Positions 25,430 to 38,199 are shown, counted from the first letter of the stretch. The stretch is DNA of 64,000 bases from Hymenolepis diminuta (GCA_900708905.1 CAADRB010000009.1:2272816-2336815); one strand, 5' to 3'. The notes: generated from the letters alone by a model not told the origin. A program made the numbers and translations.

Positions 25430-26300
25430 CCTGTACAACATCATATTTCTGAGATGAATGAAAAGAGATGTTAACAACAAATAATCTGAGACTATATCTC
25501 AATCAGCCAATTAGACAACTAACTGGATATATGGGTGACAATATTCCACAAATATTTTAAAGTATCACTTAGTAATAGAGAGAAGTCAAATAAACGGTTG
25601 CAACCTAGATACTATCTGACAATTAAAGGAGAAGAATGAATCAAATGAACATGACCAACAATTCAAACAAACCAGTAGGTTGATAACTTTATTAAATATT
25701 GAGTATAAACACACTTATGACTTCAGGGATCGGACCCCGAAATTAGAACTTTGAAACACTACAATATGACATTCTGAATTATATCCGTTAAAATTTGGTA
25801 AATTTATGATTTCCAGATACAAATTTAGATCTTTATAATATGTTAACAATATTCAAATTCCCCTATCCCTCTGTTTAACTGTTTTTCGTGTTTAAATACT
25901 TTCTCAAAATTAGAAATTAAAGATGTTAAATCTGTCATGGTCTAAATAGCGGATCAGGTAAAATTATTTTAACCATATATTAATGTTGCTCTGCATTCCG
26001 TTGTGATAGCAACGGAATAAAAAAGATACAGGTTGGTGAACTCCTTTGAAAATTCGCCAAACACATTTTTAAAAATAAAATTTTGAAATTAAAAAAAAAT
26101 CAGATCGGAAGCCGCCCTGAAAATATGCACTGGCACCGGCACTGGAAAAACTCAATGTCTAACTTGCGCTAGTCCAATGGATCCGGCTATTTTTAAAACG
26201 TGCTCTGTAGTTGTTAATTTAATGCTTCAATTTTAAAATGGTAAAATGTAAAAAGTTTTATCTGGTTTTGTTGCTATAAATATTAGCTTATACCACCTAA
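25430..26300. other. AT-rich non-coding stretch
   Basis: Nothing recognised. The more GC-rich part at about 26100-26180 adjoins the repeat that starts near 26311 and may belong to it. Confidence 0.45.
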
Positions 26301-26310
26301 ATGCTCCGCT

Positions 26311-26490
26311 AAAATGAAGATGGGAGTTGTGGAACCACCCATTTTTCAAATTTTTTATCAATTTTAGATAGTTGCTTCCTTCTGGCATCGGACAACTTAG
26401 AGCTGGATCATGAAATATGTGATCATGAGGCTATAAGAGAATTCAAATTTCCGTTCGTTAAATTCAGCATAATTTTCCGCCATCTTTCCT
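26311..26490 (+). repeat. Old interspersed repeat with coding-like core, copy 1
   Basis: It pairs with 36903-37062. Both begin AAATGAAGATG and share CTTCTGGCATCG (26379 and 36951), TTAGAGC, TGAAATATGT and AAGAGAATT in order. One frame in the core (26379-26493) has no stop and reads EICDHEAIREF, against EICNYETAREF in the other copy. Both copies end that frame at a stop at the same place. This suggests a relic of a coding element. Confidence 0.65.
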
Positions 26491-26494
26491 GAAA

Positions 26495-27585
26495 GCTATT
26501 TTCCAATAGAAATAAATCGCAACTCAAACTCCAGAGATATCTTCGCGTTTAAGAAAAAACACATTTTACCATCCTTTCTATTTAGCAGCTGTAATGTTTA
26601 AAGCTGCACACCTTCGTGTCCAAATCGCATTTGCAATATTCTGTTGACCAAAATGACTTAATAATAAATGTATTTGAGGATCACTTTGTATTGTTTTATT
26701 GCATCAACAATTTTCCGTGAGGAGAATTGTTTGTAAATTTTCTCAGAATATATTTTTAATTTTGATGTGAAGTATCACTCATTATACTTACGGCATTCCC
26801 TCGAATTGATATGTTTTTACCTTGTCCTAAATTTAAGACACAAAGCATGTCATTAATGCTTTCCCTCATGTTAATGAACCGTCCTTTAAAATTAGTGCAT
26901 CAGATTTGCACTTTTAATAGTAATATTCTGTTGATCATATGATTTTTTGGAAGTTTAGCAAGTTAACAGTAGGAAAATATACAGAAATAGGCCATAACAA
27001 TTCCTTCACTTGTGGCAATTTACTACTTACCACTGATTTTACCAAATTTTTTACTGAAATATTTACTATTTTATCGATTTTTATTCGACTCAAGGTAGTA
27101 TGAACTTTATTTACGAAAAATTTTTACATCTATGTCCTAGTTAGAGGACGGAGTAATAGCTAGCCATCAACTACTCTTATAATTTTCACGTATTTACTAA
27201 ATTTACTAAATGCTAAGCATAAAAAGTGTCTGTTATGATCTGTTCTCCTCTGTAAATAACGCAACCGACTCTTAGATTCCTTAAGAAATTGCACTAATTA
27301 CAAAAATGATTCGACAATACCACAAAATAAAACTACCCGCCCACTATGTCAAGGAAGGATGCTCATTTTCATATTGATAGGTTGATCTATATTATGCTCC
27401 TTTTACAATCGTAATGTAAATAGGTTTATTGGAATAAAGGAGAATTAAAAGGGTGGAAAACCAAAATCGTACACATAAGAATAGTTTTTAGGAAAAATAT
27501 TATTTTAATATTTACAGCATTGTCTAAACAAGAAACGCTGGAAGCAATTCAGAAATGAAGTTAAAACTTTGGGAATAGACTTAAT
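26495..27585. other. AT-rich non-coding stretch
   Basis: Nothing recognised on either strand. Confidence 0.5.
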
Positions 27586-27589
27586 ACTT

Positions 27590-27787
27590 CTAAACTCTGA
27601 AAAATTCAGGATATTGTGTTTTTACTTTTTTCATTTTGCATTTGATTATACCCTTTTGAGCATAATAAAAGACGATAATTTTATAGGATTTTGCGTCTAG
27701 CAACATCTGTTGATTGGTCTCTTGGCTAGTCGGCATCTGCGAGTTTGTGTTAATCAAATCGTCAGTGCCTTGTAAGGTCAAATTCAT
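27590..27787 (-). CDS. Candidate small ORF or first exon, unrecognised
   Basis: A minus-strand ATG frame of 65 codons. The first ~40 residues are polar (MNLTLQGTDDLINTNSQ, then Gln-, Thr- and Met-rich) and look protein-like; the rest is Lys-rich. GTATAA and GTAAAA in the second half could serve as donors. It lies upstream of the 25045-25357 candidate on the same strand and could be part of the same gene. A competing 92-codon plus-strand frame overlaps it, so support is limited. Confidence 0.25.
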   Translation of the reverse strand: MNLTLQGTDDLINTNSQMPTSQETNQQMLLDAKSYKIIVFYYAQKGIIKCKMKKVKTQYPEFFRV

Positions 27788-27999
27788 TTGTGATGAGTTG
27801 ATGATACCTAGCGTTTACACAGACTATTTCTCTTCTCTGCTCACGTTTAATTGTGTTTGGTGTTCTGGTAGGCGAGAGACAGATATTTTTAAACGATTAA
27901 ACATTCGGATTTTCTATTTTATCTGGCTATACAATAACATTACATCTGATTTTTGTGTAAAAAATCCAACATGTTTCCATTTTGGTAATTAGGATTACA

Positions 28000-29420
28000 A
28001 TAGAAATTTGGCTATTGTATAGAGTTTGCTATAACAATTTATACATACATTTTGCCTAAAAATCTTAAATAACGTATGTGCTTATTTAAATTTTCCAATA
28101 TATAATAATTTTGGATTAATAAATTTTGGTGGCAACCTGTATGCCAGAAACTAAGAGACAGAGAGAGAAATGCGAGGCATAACACGAATCGAAAGTACGC
28201 GCTTTAAATAATGCTATTCTAACGCTGATGTAATGATGTCATACAGGATGAATTGTCCTTAAGGCCGGATTTAGACATTGCGTAGATTTCCAGGGCAGTT
28301 ATTTTCATTTTTCTGCCGCATGATTACACATAGACTAATTTACCCTTGCCCTGTCCTACTGGGCAAAGGCTTTTAGTCTTCCTTAAACCTTTACGACCGA
28401 TATTGAAGTAACCTGGCTTAAATAGGTGATTCAGAGTGGTTTGAACATGCATTTATCAAAAGGTTGGTAGGGATTGCGCAGATCATCTAACTTTGCAAAC
28501 TAAGAATATGTTTTAATATGAAATGCTTTTGAATATTGTTATGGGTGATTTGTAAAGTGAAAGAGGTCAAGAAAGGGGAAGGCGAAAAAGATGAGTTCCG
28601 TAGTAGAGCGACTAACTACCTTGATTATTGAAAAAACTCTGATTTTTAAATTTTTAAATAATCTGATTTGTTTAATTTTATTTTGATACCCGCCAAGTGC
28701 GCATGCTCTAATCTTCTTTTATTTAAGTATTTAAATCAATTTTTGGTTTGATTTTCAGTTTCCGCAAAATATATAACTTTGATGTCAGATTAGCATTCTT
28801 CAGTATTATTTCTTCTTTTAAATAAAGATTACTAAAAGGTAATGATGCATATTAAATCAGTTGGGAATATGTTATTGTGCTTCTATTAAACTGTTGACAT
28901 AAGTCAGCAGATTAAGAGCCATCAGTTAAAAAGAAAGTTAAGTCATTGACTCTTTCAGGTATAAAAATCCACTAGAACATGAGAGAATGGAGACAAAGGC
29001 GATATATTCGCATGCAGAAAGAAGAGCGATTATTCATTGACCTTAAGACAAGTTAGCTAAAAAAATTAACAAAATAGGAACTAAAGCTAAAAACACTAGA
29101 AAAAATAGTGTGCAAAAGTTATAAATTGCAAAATGGTAGAAGTATAAGTCATAGAATGAGCGCAGTTTTTTTATACAATAGAAAACTGAGAAGAAATTAA
29201 TCAAAAAGTTGAATGTAGGTAAAGAGATGTAAGATTACTGCAGGATCTTGATGCCGCCAAAAAATCTTATTAAATATCACAGAAATAAGTATACATAGTT
29301 AAATACCAGTAGCAGCACATGTAGGCGACACAGAATATTAATTTTACTCTTGATATATGAATAACCGTAAATTACTATCTAAGAGTATTTCCCAATTAAA
29401 TATTACTCTTGTCGGGTGCA
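28000..29420. other. Non-coding stretch
   Basis: No gene recognised. The block at about 28255-28450 (AAGGCCGGATTTAGAC onward) is GC-richer and may be an old repeat fragment; no other copy was seen in the window. Confidence 0.4.
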
Positions 29421-29619
29421 TCGTGTCAAAATGAATGAATAGCAGTGCTTTTACTCATAAATGACAGATTTCAAAAGTTATGATGACACACTTGTGGCAT
29501 TTATAACATCATCAGTGTGTAATTATTACCCGACACTGTCGCAACACCGTGGATTTCTCCAATAAAAATGATGAATTGACTTCTTTGGCTGTCTACATGG
29601 CGGAGCTCTCACGTGGTAT

Positions 29620-29820
29620 ATATGTGTGTATGCCGGTATACACACAGAAAAAATACACAATTTTTAGGCGATAGTGTATTGTAGTTTTGACATCCGTTTG
29701 GCCCTGCCAGACCGCGAGCCAAACCCAGAATGTTCAGGGAGTATTAATTTAGGTTGATCCCTGACTAAAGAATAATGCCAGTTAAAGTAAGCCAGTCAAT
29801 CTCACGGAGTCGTGAGATAC
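29620..29820 (+). other. Cluster of four perfect hairpins
   Basis: Four inverted repeats follow each other in 200 bases. They are TGTGTGTAT/ATACACACA (29623-29646, loop 6), GTTTGGC/GCCAAAC (29696-29724), TCAGGGA/TCCCTGA (29734-29764, loop 17) and ATCTCACG/CGTGAGAT (29799-29818, loop 4). The DNA is GC-richer than its flanks and has no coding frame. It could be a structured RNA, a non-autonomous repeat or an untranslated region. Identity is unknown. Confidence 0.55.
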
Positions 29821-29985
29821 AACATCACATTTCTTACAGACTGATAAATGAAACTGTATATCCATAACTTCATGTTTGATTTTATTATATTCAAAATCAT
29901 CTATTTGAATTGTGTGAGGTAAAATATTCTGAAAAACTAAGCAGCCATGAAAGTCTTTGATTAAAACAGAAATAAATTTTTTCAG

Positions 29986-30169
29986 TCTCCATAGACGTAA
30001 ATCGTCATCTCAAGGAAAATCGGACGAAAATGATGAGATGCGAATCTGCCAAGCGCATGCAAATATTCGCGGAAAAGAACTCAATGCTATTGCACTATCA
30101 GCAGGATCACTGTTTTTCTTTCAAAGCGATCATGAAGGACTTCAAGTGCCTAATTTTCGGTTGTTTTAA
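29986..30169 (+). CDS. Candidate terminal coding exon, unrecognised
   Basis: TTTTTTCAG ends at 29985 and could be a splice acceptor. The frame after it stays open for 60 codons to TAA at 30169. The start is basic and Ser-rich (LHRRKSSSQGKSDENDEM), followed by a mixed helical part (ICQAHANIRGKELNAIALSA). No known domain. An AATAAA occurs near 30334. No partner exon was identified. Confidence 0.28.
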
Positions 30170-32500
30170 GGCCTATTAAAGACAAGGACGGTTAAAATGT
30201 CAGGTATCAGAATGTCATTCTCAACGGTGAAATCCAATTCCATGCGAGTCTCTACAAAATATCTTTTGAAAATGCAACGGCTCTCATTTTTCTTGGATGA
30301 GAAGCGAAGAAGTAAATATTCCTAATCCTGTGAATAAATATCCCTATCCTTTCTCAAAACCATTTCCTCTCTGATAAGGTTATGCATTTGTTTGTCTGAA
30401 AAGTATATTGTATATTACCCTTATTACTAAAAGGATATATATATATGATTCATTAATGGGTAAAAGATTATGATTATGAGCTTAGATCATTGGTGTTCAA
30501 AAAATTGATAAATTGTGCAAAATAGGTAACGTTCCTCAATACAAAAGAGATTATTAAACAAAAATACATTTTTACTTATTTTAACATTAAATATGGGAAT
30601 TATTTCGCAGTTAAACGTCAAACGACTTGTCAAATATGTCACCTAGATTAGAAATTTCAGAATCATTTGTCCTGACTACCGAATTTGTTTTAATTAATGT
30701 AAAAATTGACAAAATACTATGGCAGAATTTATTCAGAAAGGGATCTTTAAATGTATTAATGCACTATGATAGAAGCATTTTTGAAATCGTTCTTGATTTG
30801 CATTAAGGTAATTTTGAAAACTTAAAACTACATTTAATAACCCAATAAAGGTTTATATTAAGTAAAGTTTACAAATATTGTTATTGAATGGTTTTATGAG
30901 TGTTCAAACAACGTTTTTGCCTTTGAACGAATTAATTTAAGTCTTATTGAGTCATTACATTTCCTCCCATGTAAACTAACGAAATTTCGATGAAATCTTT
31001 TATAAAGCCAGTGAAATATTTGTCTGTCAAGAATCAACCGATAAATTTCCAAAATACATATAACAGCACTTGATCGCTCGTAGTATCGCATTCTTTTAAA
31101 TATTACAAAATCAATATTACTGAAATTGCAGAATGTATATAACACTGTTATGATTGGTTAAGTATGTATTTTTTGGATTTTGTTATAAATGCTAATAAAA
31201 AATATAATAACCTAATATAAGCTTTCCCCCTCTTCCCTTAAAATTGAAGATCTTCCCATAACGACCAAGTAGAAAACATTCTCTTCAAGTCTGAAGACCA
31301 AAACTTGAATGTAGAACAGAAATGTTTTGTATACAATATCATGAAAAAGAGGGAGAGAATGAGAAATAAAATGAAACATGAATGAAGACTAAGGGAGCAG
31401 AGAAGAGATTAACAAGAGATCATTTTTCGATCACAAAAGTTGACAAGACTTTATTCTGTAAAACTATATTTTGAAGTTTACCGGGTAGCGATTAATAAAG
31501 TATTTATTCTAAAGCTCGATTAATACTGCCTCCATAACTACTAAAATATTAACTGTTTTAATTATTAATTAGTTAATACTATTATTTATTATAAAGCATC
31601 AACTATTAACCATTAAAATAACCATTGAATCCATGAATATAATTTGCCCTTGTAAATGAATGATAAATCATTGCGAACAAATTATCGATACCTTATGAGG
31701 TTTAAAGTCTGTGGGGATCAAGTTAAATCCTCTGCAGCAATTTGCAAGCGCTTAAGTTACATTATTATTTTATTTCGACTTATGTAATTTTGTAATAAAT
31801 GTGATTTACACCCAATAAATACGAAAAATAATCTTGAAGAGCCTTTTGTATGATTTAATTTTGAAATTCTGAGTGTATTTAGGGAATTTTTTGATCATTA
31901 AAAAACCGTAATCAATTAGATGAAATTAGTCTAGACTTAGGATTACATGGAATTTTTCTGAAAAAAAATAGTTATTTTTTCACGACCGAATACACGCATA
32001 CCATTTTAACGGGTACTCGGCATAGATCTTTGCTCATTTCTTTAAAAATGCAATCTTTTCTCTTACCTGACAATTTTTAAAAATATTTAATCAGACGCGT
32101 ATTTAAGTAAAATATTGTATTCAGATTTACCGTAAAGTTAAAAGTTAATAATTATACTTAATCTTACAATCTTTTATCCTAATAATTTCTAAAGTTGAGG
32201 GAATACAATGACGGATAGTCTAACAAATTGGCGGGTATGTAATGAAAGAAACGTTATTTTTTTGCTTTACTGAGGAATATCTTACAGACAAGCCTAATTA
32301 ATATGAAATGGCATGAGGTCTACAAAATTTACGAAAGATACAAATAGGGAGCCATGAAATATAAAGAGCACAAATGGTGAGAGGAGCTGAGCACATCGTC
32401 AACTATCCTCTTATGCATCATAATGCTGAAGATAAATATATATCCTGATCTAGCTCATGGCCAATGTTCTCCCATGATCCGTCCATGCTTTCTGCTCATA
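30170..32500. other. AT-rich non-coding stretch
   Basis: No supported gene. It holds an AT-dinucleotide run near 30437-30447. A minus-strand 83-codon frame (31145-30894) has mixed basic composition but no recognisable motif. Confidence 0.4.
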
Positions 32501-32889
32501 TTAAACACTTTAGGCAATTTATCCTTAAAAGCTGGTATGATCGTTAGCATAACTTACTTTCAATATATTTGTCAGGAGTATTCCAACTCTGGCTCTGAAT
32601 AATCGAACTTGATGAGAGCTTGACAGGCACAGCCACTGCTTAAGATACTGCCTGTCACTGCCAATGGAAATGAATCTGTTTCCAATGTGATTATTTCTGA
32701 AACTGAAACAGTCATTCACTGAAACTATTCTCATTCTCTGCATATTTATAAACAACGTTCCGTATATATAAAAAGTGGTTAATTCCATTATCCGTTATTA
32801 ATCACGTCTTTCTTCGAGTAACTTCGTTTTTAAACGGGTCGTTGAACTAATGTGGTCACTGAGGCTTGCGGTCTAAGTCACACTAAGAC

Positions 32890-33195
32890 ATGCCAATGGA
32901 TTTCTGTGACAAAAGAAAGCAAACTGCAGCCCAGTCGAGTGTTATCCATATGCGTACTCCCTCCACACTATGCTGTGCGGCCATGATATCTATTTTCTTC
33001 CTTATTTACTGGCCCTCTGTTTTGCACTTGTTGCAATACAAATGCCCTTTAACAACAGACAGTGTGAAACACCATCAGCAATGTTATTTTGGTTTGAAAT
33101 TGGATCAGCCATCCCCTCTACCGCCAACACGCATAGATTTGAGAGATGCCATTACTGAATTGAGACAAAATCAGATCAAAGTCATTGATTCATAA
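32890..33195 (+). CDS. Small ORF with one possible membrane segment, unrecognised
   Basis: An ATG-started frame of 101 codons in DNA that is GC-richer than its flanks. Residues 1-27 are polar and basic. Residues ~28-48 (CCAAMISIFFLIYWPSVLHLL) could span a membrane. The tail is mixed, with a Pro-rich part (PSPLPPTR) and a polar helix. A second frame over the same bases is also open (32970-33158), which weakens the case. AATAAA occurs near 33386. It could be a small single-exon gene, an exon or a decayed element. Confidence 0.3.
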   Translation: MPMDFCDKRKQTAAQSSVIHMRTPSTLCCAAMISIFFLIYWPSVLHLLQYKCPLTTDSVKHHQQCYFGLKLDQPSPLPPTRIDLRDAITELRQNQIKVIDS

Positions 33196-33199
33196 ATTG

Positions 33200-34480
33200 A
33201 AATGCAGAAATACATATGAAATGAAATAGATATAAATTGAATGTGTTGACTTAGAGTAAATGCTTTACACAGTATTAATTATAGATTAATGCATTCAAGT
33301 ATTGTGGAATATTAGTAATAATAAGAATAATAGTAAGACGCACTAAAATACGAATAGCATAAAAATTTTAATTTTAATTTTTGACAATAAAAAATTTTTT
33401 AATTGCTGTTTGATAACTATTATTTATCAATTAGATACCCTGTTTGATAACTATCAAATTTGACTATCTAAGTATAAGTTTAACGGCTTATTTATTAATT
33501 TTTCAAAATTGAAAACCATTAAGCTACTTTTGCCATTTTATAAATTTTAAAGGCTTTTGTGACATTCATGATCAATTTTGCTGAACTTATTCTTCAACCG
33601 GGTCGTTTGTTTTCGTTATACGCTTTGAATCACAGTATCAGAGTTTATTCAGGATTTTACTTAACACCTTTGGGTCCTTAATCTTTTCACACTTATTGTT
33701 ATTCGCAGTTTGCGTGTACAATACGCGAGTGCATTTATATGCACTGCATATATTGCATAAACCGTGTATATTTCAAATATACCGGAATTTCAAGGTTGCC
33801 CGAGTGGTACGAGGAGGATTTAATCTTCTGCAAGTTAGATCATGTTTGGCGGGTGTGTTCCCATATCCTTCTTGAATTTGCATCGCTTCCATCACATTCA
33901 AAGGTTGACCGAAAGTCTCGCTTAGCTAATCTCCAAAGCAAGATCGACTTCTAAAAGAATCCAAAATGAGGAAAAAAGAGAAGAACTTAATGTACCAAAG
34001 AAAATACGGTAATGGAACACGTATGGAGGTTTGTTTCTAGCAGAATAAAAGCTGACGACAGACCATGACCTACTAGATTCCAACTGACTGATTGAGTAAA
34101 ACAGGCATTAGATTCCAAGGAATTAAAATAGCTTACACAAGATCATGGCTAAAAGATATTGATCAAGACACCGAGGGTGGTATTAGTTCAAGGAAGGTTA
34201 ATAAATCCATTTATACATTCGCAATCTGTTATTAAACTCTGTAGGTATAATTTGGTGTATTTGGCAAACGTAATTATCACATAGTAATCCAATCTGATAG
34301 TTTTGTGTTTGTTAGTCATCAATAAGAGCAGAACGTCAGAATATGGATTTCAATCTAGTAAATCAAATATCAGTTGATCTTATTCTAAGTGAGGCATAGT
34401 AAACGAGACAGATTACTGCGTTGGAAATATTATATATCTGATAAGAGATGAGATAAAGTGGCTTTTTTAACACTTGAGAT
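33200..34480. other. Non-coding stretch
   Basis: No supported gene. The 71-codon plus-strand frame at 33739-33954 includes TGCCCGAGTGG near 33797, close to a tRNA A box, but no matching cloverleaf follows. Confidence 0.4.
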
Positions 34481-34489
34481 ATTGTTATC

Positions 34490-34920
34490 ACTGCAACTGG
34501 CGCCTAATTTGTTGATGCCGCCCTAAAGTGTACATATGTATTTCGTTCGGGCACGTGGCCTAACTTCTTTATGGAGTGGCCGCTAGCGGTGATTAGACTA
34601 AGTCGGCGCATGTGATCCGGTACTGTGTAAGGGGGTCCCATTGACAGAATACACAGTGTCAGTCCCTGCCACTGTCTTGTTTATACCCCCCTTCAATGTA
34701 TGCAGGTAGGCAGATAGGCGAGGTTAGAGTTAGGCGGCCCACGTGGACAGGTGATCGACAGGCTAGGCATAGACACGGCGGACTGTTCGTTTGTACCTTG
34801 GTTCACTAGGGTGTGATTTGTGCGGTCGAGTGTGTATATCATAGTTGGGGGTGTGTCCACTTTGTGTACCCAAACGCCCTTTTCCTTATTACGCATGCAA
34901 CTGTGAATACTACTAAAGGT
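34490..34920. other. GC-rich island, probable repeat, unassigned
   Basis: This is clearly GC-richer than its surroundings. It contains the 10-base palindrome CCGCTAGCGG (34580-34589), an ACAGTG/CACTGT hairpin near 34651-34673, and G runs. A 99-codon minus-strand frame (34992-34693) covers it but has no recognisable motif. The word GTTGGGGGTGTGTCCA at 34844 recurs with one extra G at 35793. It looks like a non-autonomous element or terminal repeat remnant. Confidence 0.35.
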
Positions 34921-36900
34921 GTAGGCATTTGGATAAATTAATAGTTGAATTGCAGTCTGTCTAGCAATAATCTTAATTATCAGACTGTCCATACATTAGG
35001 CTCTGAATATCTGAAGGTAGGTAACTGGATATTACCCACCCATCTAAAACTGTTGAAGTCTATATACGAATGGAATAAGCTGAGAATACTTTCTGTTTTG
35101 ATAAATTCAAGATTTTGGGGAAAATAATGAATATAGAACAGCGATTCCCCTAGCTTTGCCTTTGTTATCTTATTTAATCGTCTATATACCGTGTTCTTGA
35201 ATATTCACACGGTGTTTGCCTTATCACTTCGATATATGTTGAGTATTTGCTGCTGAGCTCAAATATTTGCTGCCCTTATAATTTTAGTTTATTCCTATAG
35301 TAAATCAATTTCAAAAGTTTATTTCCTTCACTATCGGTATAGTCAGTCAGAGTAATTTAGAATGAGTCTAGCATCGTTAAGGCTTTGAATCACATTACCA
35401 TCTAATCCATCCTGTTAGAGAAAAACTACAAAAGCTAAATGCGTAGACGGCATAGCAGTCAAATTAAATATCTGGTCAGGGTCACCAGATCGATGTCGCT
35501 AGCGGAGAATCCGGAGTTGAGAATTGCGCAGGCATTGGTTAAAAGTAGTTTAAAATTATCACGACAAATTTCAGCCCAAAGGAATCGTTGAAAGGTACTT
35601 CCTTCAGAGAGCTTAGAAAAGGGTATGCAAACAGCAAGTGATTAGAAATGAATGTCCAACGTTAAAAGGACATTCAATAAAAATTTTATTTAATGATTCA
35701 AGAAATCAAATCCGTGTGAACATTTTTATTTAAAAGACATGGCAACCTTGCAACTTTTCACTGGCAATGACGCGAGATTTTGTGTTTTCTCTGTTGGGGG
35801 GTGTGTCCAGCATGTGACATAAGCCAAAGGACTGTAAATATAGCCGGTAGCACACATAATTCTATTCATTTTATTTGAAAATTAATGAAACGTAAGGGTA
35901 ACTTACAATTTGAAGCTGCAAGTGCGGTAAGTAGATAAGATTTTGATATCGATATCGATGTAGAAGTTTGTATCTATAAATCCTCTGATCAAAACATGAT
36001 CATTAAAACTTGATCAGTCTAAAAAATATTCACTTTTTTCATCATTTTTACCGATATACTGAGTCAAATATGAGATGAGGTTCATAACGAACATTCGTAC
36101 TGGACGGAGACGTGTATGGTTCTCAATATCGTAATTATTGAAAGGAGAAAAAAGTAAAATTTGAAGACTTTAGTGATGAAAAGTAAGAATTTCTCTTGAA
36201 ATCAAGTAGGTACCATTGCTATGCTTTCGTGAAATTTTATGATACTTGAAAATAAAATGATAAGTCGATGTTCGTATTAAAAACATTTTAGATGGAAAGA
36301 TTTCCAGCTTCCAATGTTATACTGAGGGGAGAGAGAAGAACAATATGGACACCTCATTTTTGAGGAATAAAGACTAATGAAGTATAGATGGCTCAGTTAA
36401 GGTCATCATTTATTAAAACACAGTGAAGCTGTTCGCTGAACTAGGTAACTACTTCGAAGACCCAAAAGACCAGGAGGAGACCAAGTGTGTAGATTACTTG
36501 GTGTATTTTGTTGTATTTGTAGGAGGACAGAGGCAGAAATGCATAAAAAGTGCGAGGACTTGTTTTGTCAAATATTGGACAGCTGAGTCCAAACAAGAAA
36601 AAATACAATTTAAAGTCAATGAAAGTCTTTGAATTTGGACTCGTCTGTTTGGTCTGTTTGGAAAGCAGAATTTAAAGCAAAAATAAGCATATCTGGCGCC
36701 TTCGCTGTGGTTAGTATCTCTTTTTCGGTCGTTTGTAAATTAATGTTTAAGTCGATTAGAGAAATATTACACAGAATTTTAGTTTTCGTGAATTAATGTT
36801 TGCACTTACTTGTATTATAATCAATACACATTTTTGAAACAAATTCTTATTTAGTCGGTTGCAAAGAAGATTCTGCACCATATGTCTGTTAAATGTATTG
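34921..36900. other. Non-coding stretch
   Basis: Nothing gene-like is supported. It contains a 7-bp perfect hairpin, ATCTGGT/ACCAGAT (35470-35490), and a second G-rich word at 35793-35809 matching 34844-34859. Confidence 0.45.
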
Positions 36901-36902
36901 CA

Positions 36903-37062
36903 AAAATGAAGATGAGAGTGATGAAGCCACCCCACCTAAAAACTTGAAGACTTCTGGCATCGAAAGATTAGAGCAGGATTGTGAAATATGTAACTATGAA
37001 ACCGCAAGAGAATTTGGATCTCCATTCATGAGAATCAGTGCAATTGTTATCCGATCTTCCTA
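36903..37062 (+). repeat. Old interspersed repeat with coding-like core, copy 2
   Basis: Partner of 26311-26490. The core frame reads ERLEQDCEICNYETAREF and stops at TAA near 37061, aligned with the stop in the other copy. The two copies differ by small indels before the core. Confidence 0.65.
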
Positions 37063-38001
37063 AAAATTAAGCCTCAGATGAAACGAAGTCCTCAGTGTTT
37101 TACTTAAAGAGGCGCAAAATGCAGTTTCAGCTAAAGAGATATTTTTGATTTTTAAGTAAGAATTCGCTCAGTAATCTTGATGAAAGATCAAGAAATTTAA
37201 ATTTTGAAAGGTTAGCTGCCCATTGAATAAATATTATACGACCCGAATCCAAAAATCAAATGAAGTAAACCTCCTTAATATCTTGATTCCACGCTCAATT
37301 TCACCCTGATCTCTTAACCTATTTCAGTTACATTTCAGCGGTTAAAAATTTCCAAATATTTGTCATACCGTGGGTGAGAGTATAAAAATTTTGTTTCAAC
37401 TTATATAGTTCATGATTATTTATTGTACATTTCGTTTATGAAATTAGAAGTTTAAAAGGGCCTCAGTGAAATCTATATTAATCTATATTGTAAAGATCGA
37501 TTGCGTTATTTAGTGGAACAAAATTATTCCTCTTTAAGTAAAAAAATTGTGTGAATTATTTTTAAGTGAATTGGCCTTGAAACAAAAATAGGGTTTAAAG
37601 AAGTAACTCTTTTTTTACAATCAAATCGTTAATAAGTTTTTATAAAAGGTGGAACGTGTGAAGTATGTACACCGAATGGAATTATTAGGTATTCGCCGCA
37701 AATTTACAAACCGCTCTGGGCTATATTGTAGAACTCGCAGCCTTGAGTTGCGCATGACATTTTGTATCGATTTGAGCATGTGTTTCTGTAATTATTAACC
37801 TTCACTTTTGCAATGGACCAGCTGGTCTCCGAACTTCATACTGCACTGATATACTGTCATGATCTCGAATATTTAAACGTTTGAACGTCTGTTAAAGGGG
37901 TTATTTTTCTATTATCGTGTTTAACACAGTAGTGTATAATTAGTTACAGTGTCAATTATGTATACTTACATACAAAGTGTACTCTCTGCAAGTCTTAACT
38001 T

Positions 38002-38073
38002 ATGCCTGCTAACATTCCTGAACTTCCAAAGATGAGAGGGGCGCCACCACCCAAAATTTTTAACTTCGTAAAC
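38002..38073 (+). CDS. Candidate first coding exon, unrecognised
   Basis: ATG at 38002 begins 24 codons (MPANIPELPKMRGAPPPKIF and four more) that end exactly at a consensus donor, AAC|GTAAGTG, in phase 0. The Pro-rich N-terminal composition is unlike the surrounding AT-driven frames. The frame itself stays open to 38196 beyond the donor. No downstream partner exon was identified, so this rests on the donor and composition only. Confidence 0.3.
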
Positions 38074-38199
38074 GTAAGTGAGGGTTTTCCACTATCAGGC
38101 CAATGTAAACCGATTTATGAAACTTTCGACAATAAAAGACGTGAACAAATAAAATTCTTCACACTTGATAATCAGCATCTGCAATTCTCTTCCTAGCTT

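Noticed and set aside
33790..33870. Possible tRNA (TGCCCGAGTGG resembles a Leu/Ser A box)
   Set aside because: The B box is poor and no acceptor or anticodon stem pairs; chance or a very decayed relic.
34581..35505. Shared 9-mer CGCTAGCGG at 34581 and near 35497 as evidence of a duplication
   Set aside because: Flanking sequences do not align; the word is palindromic and short.
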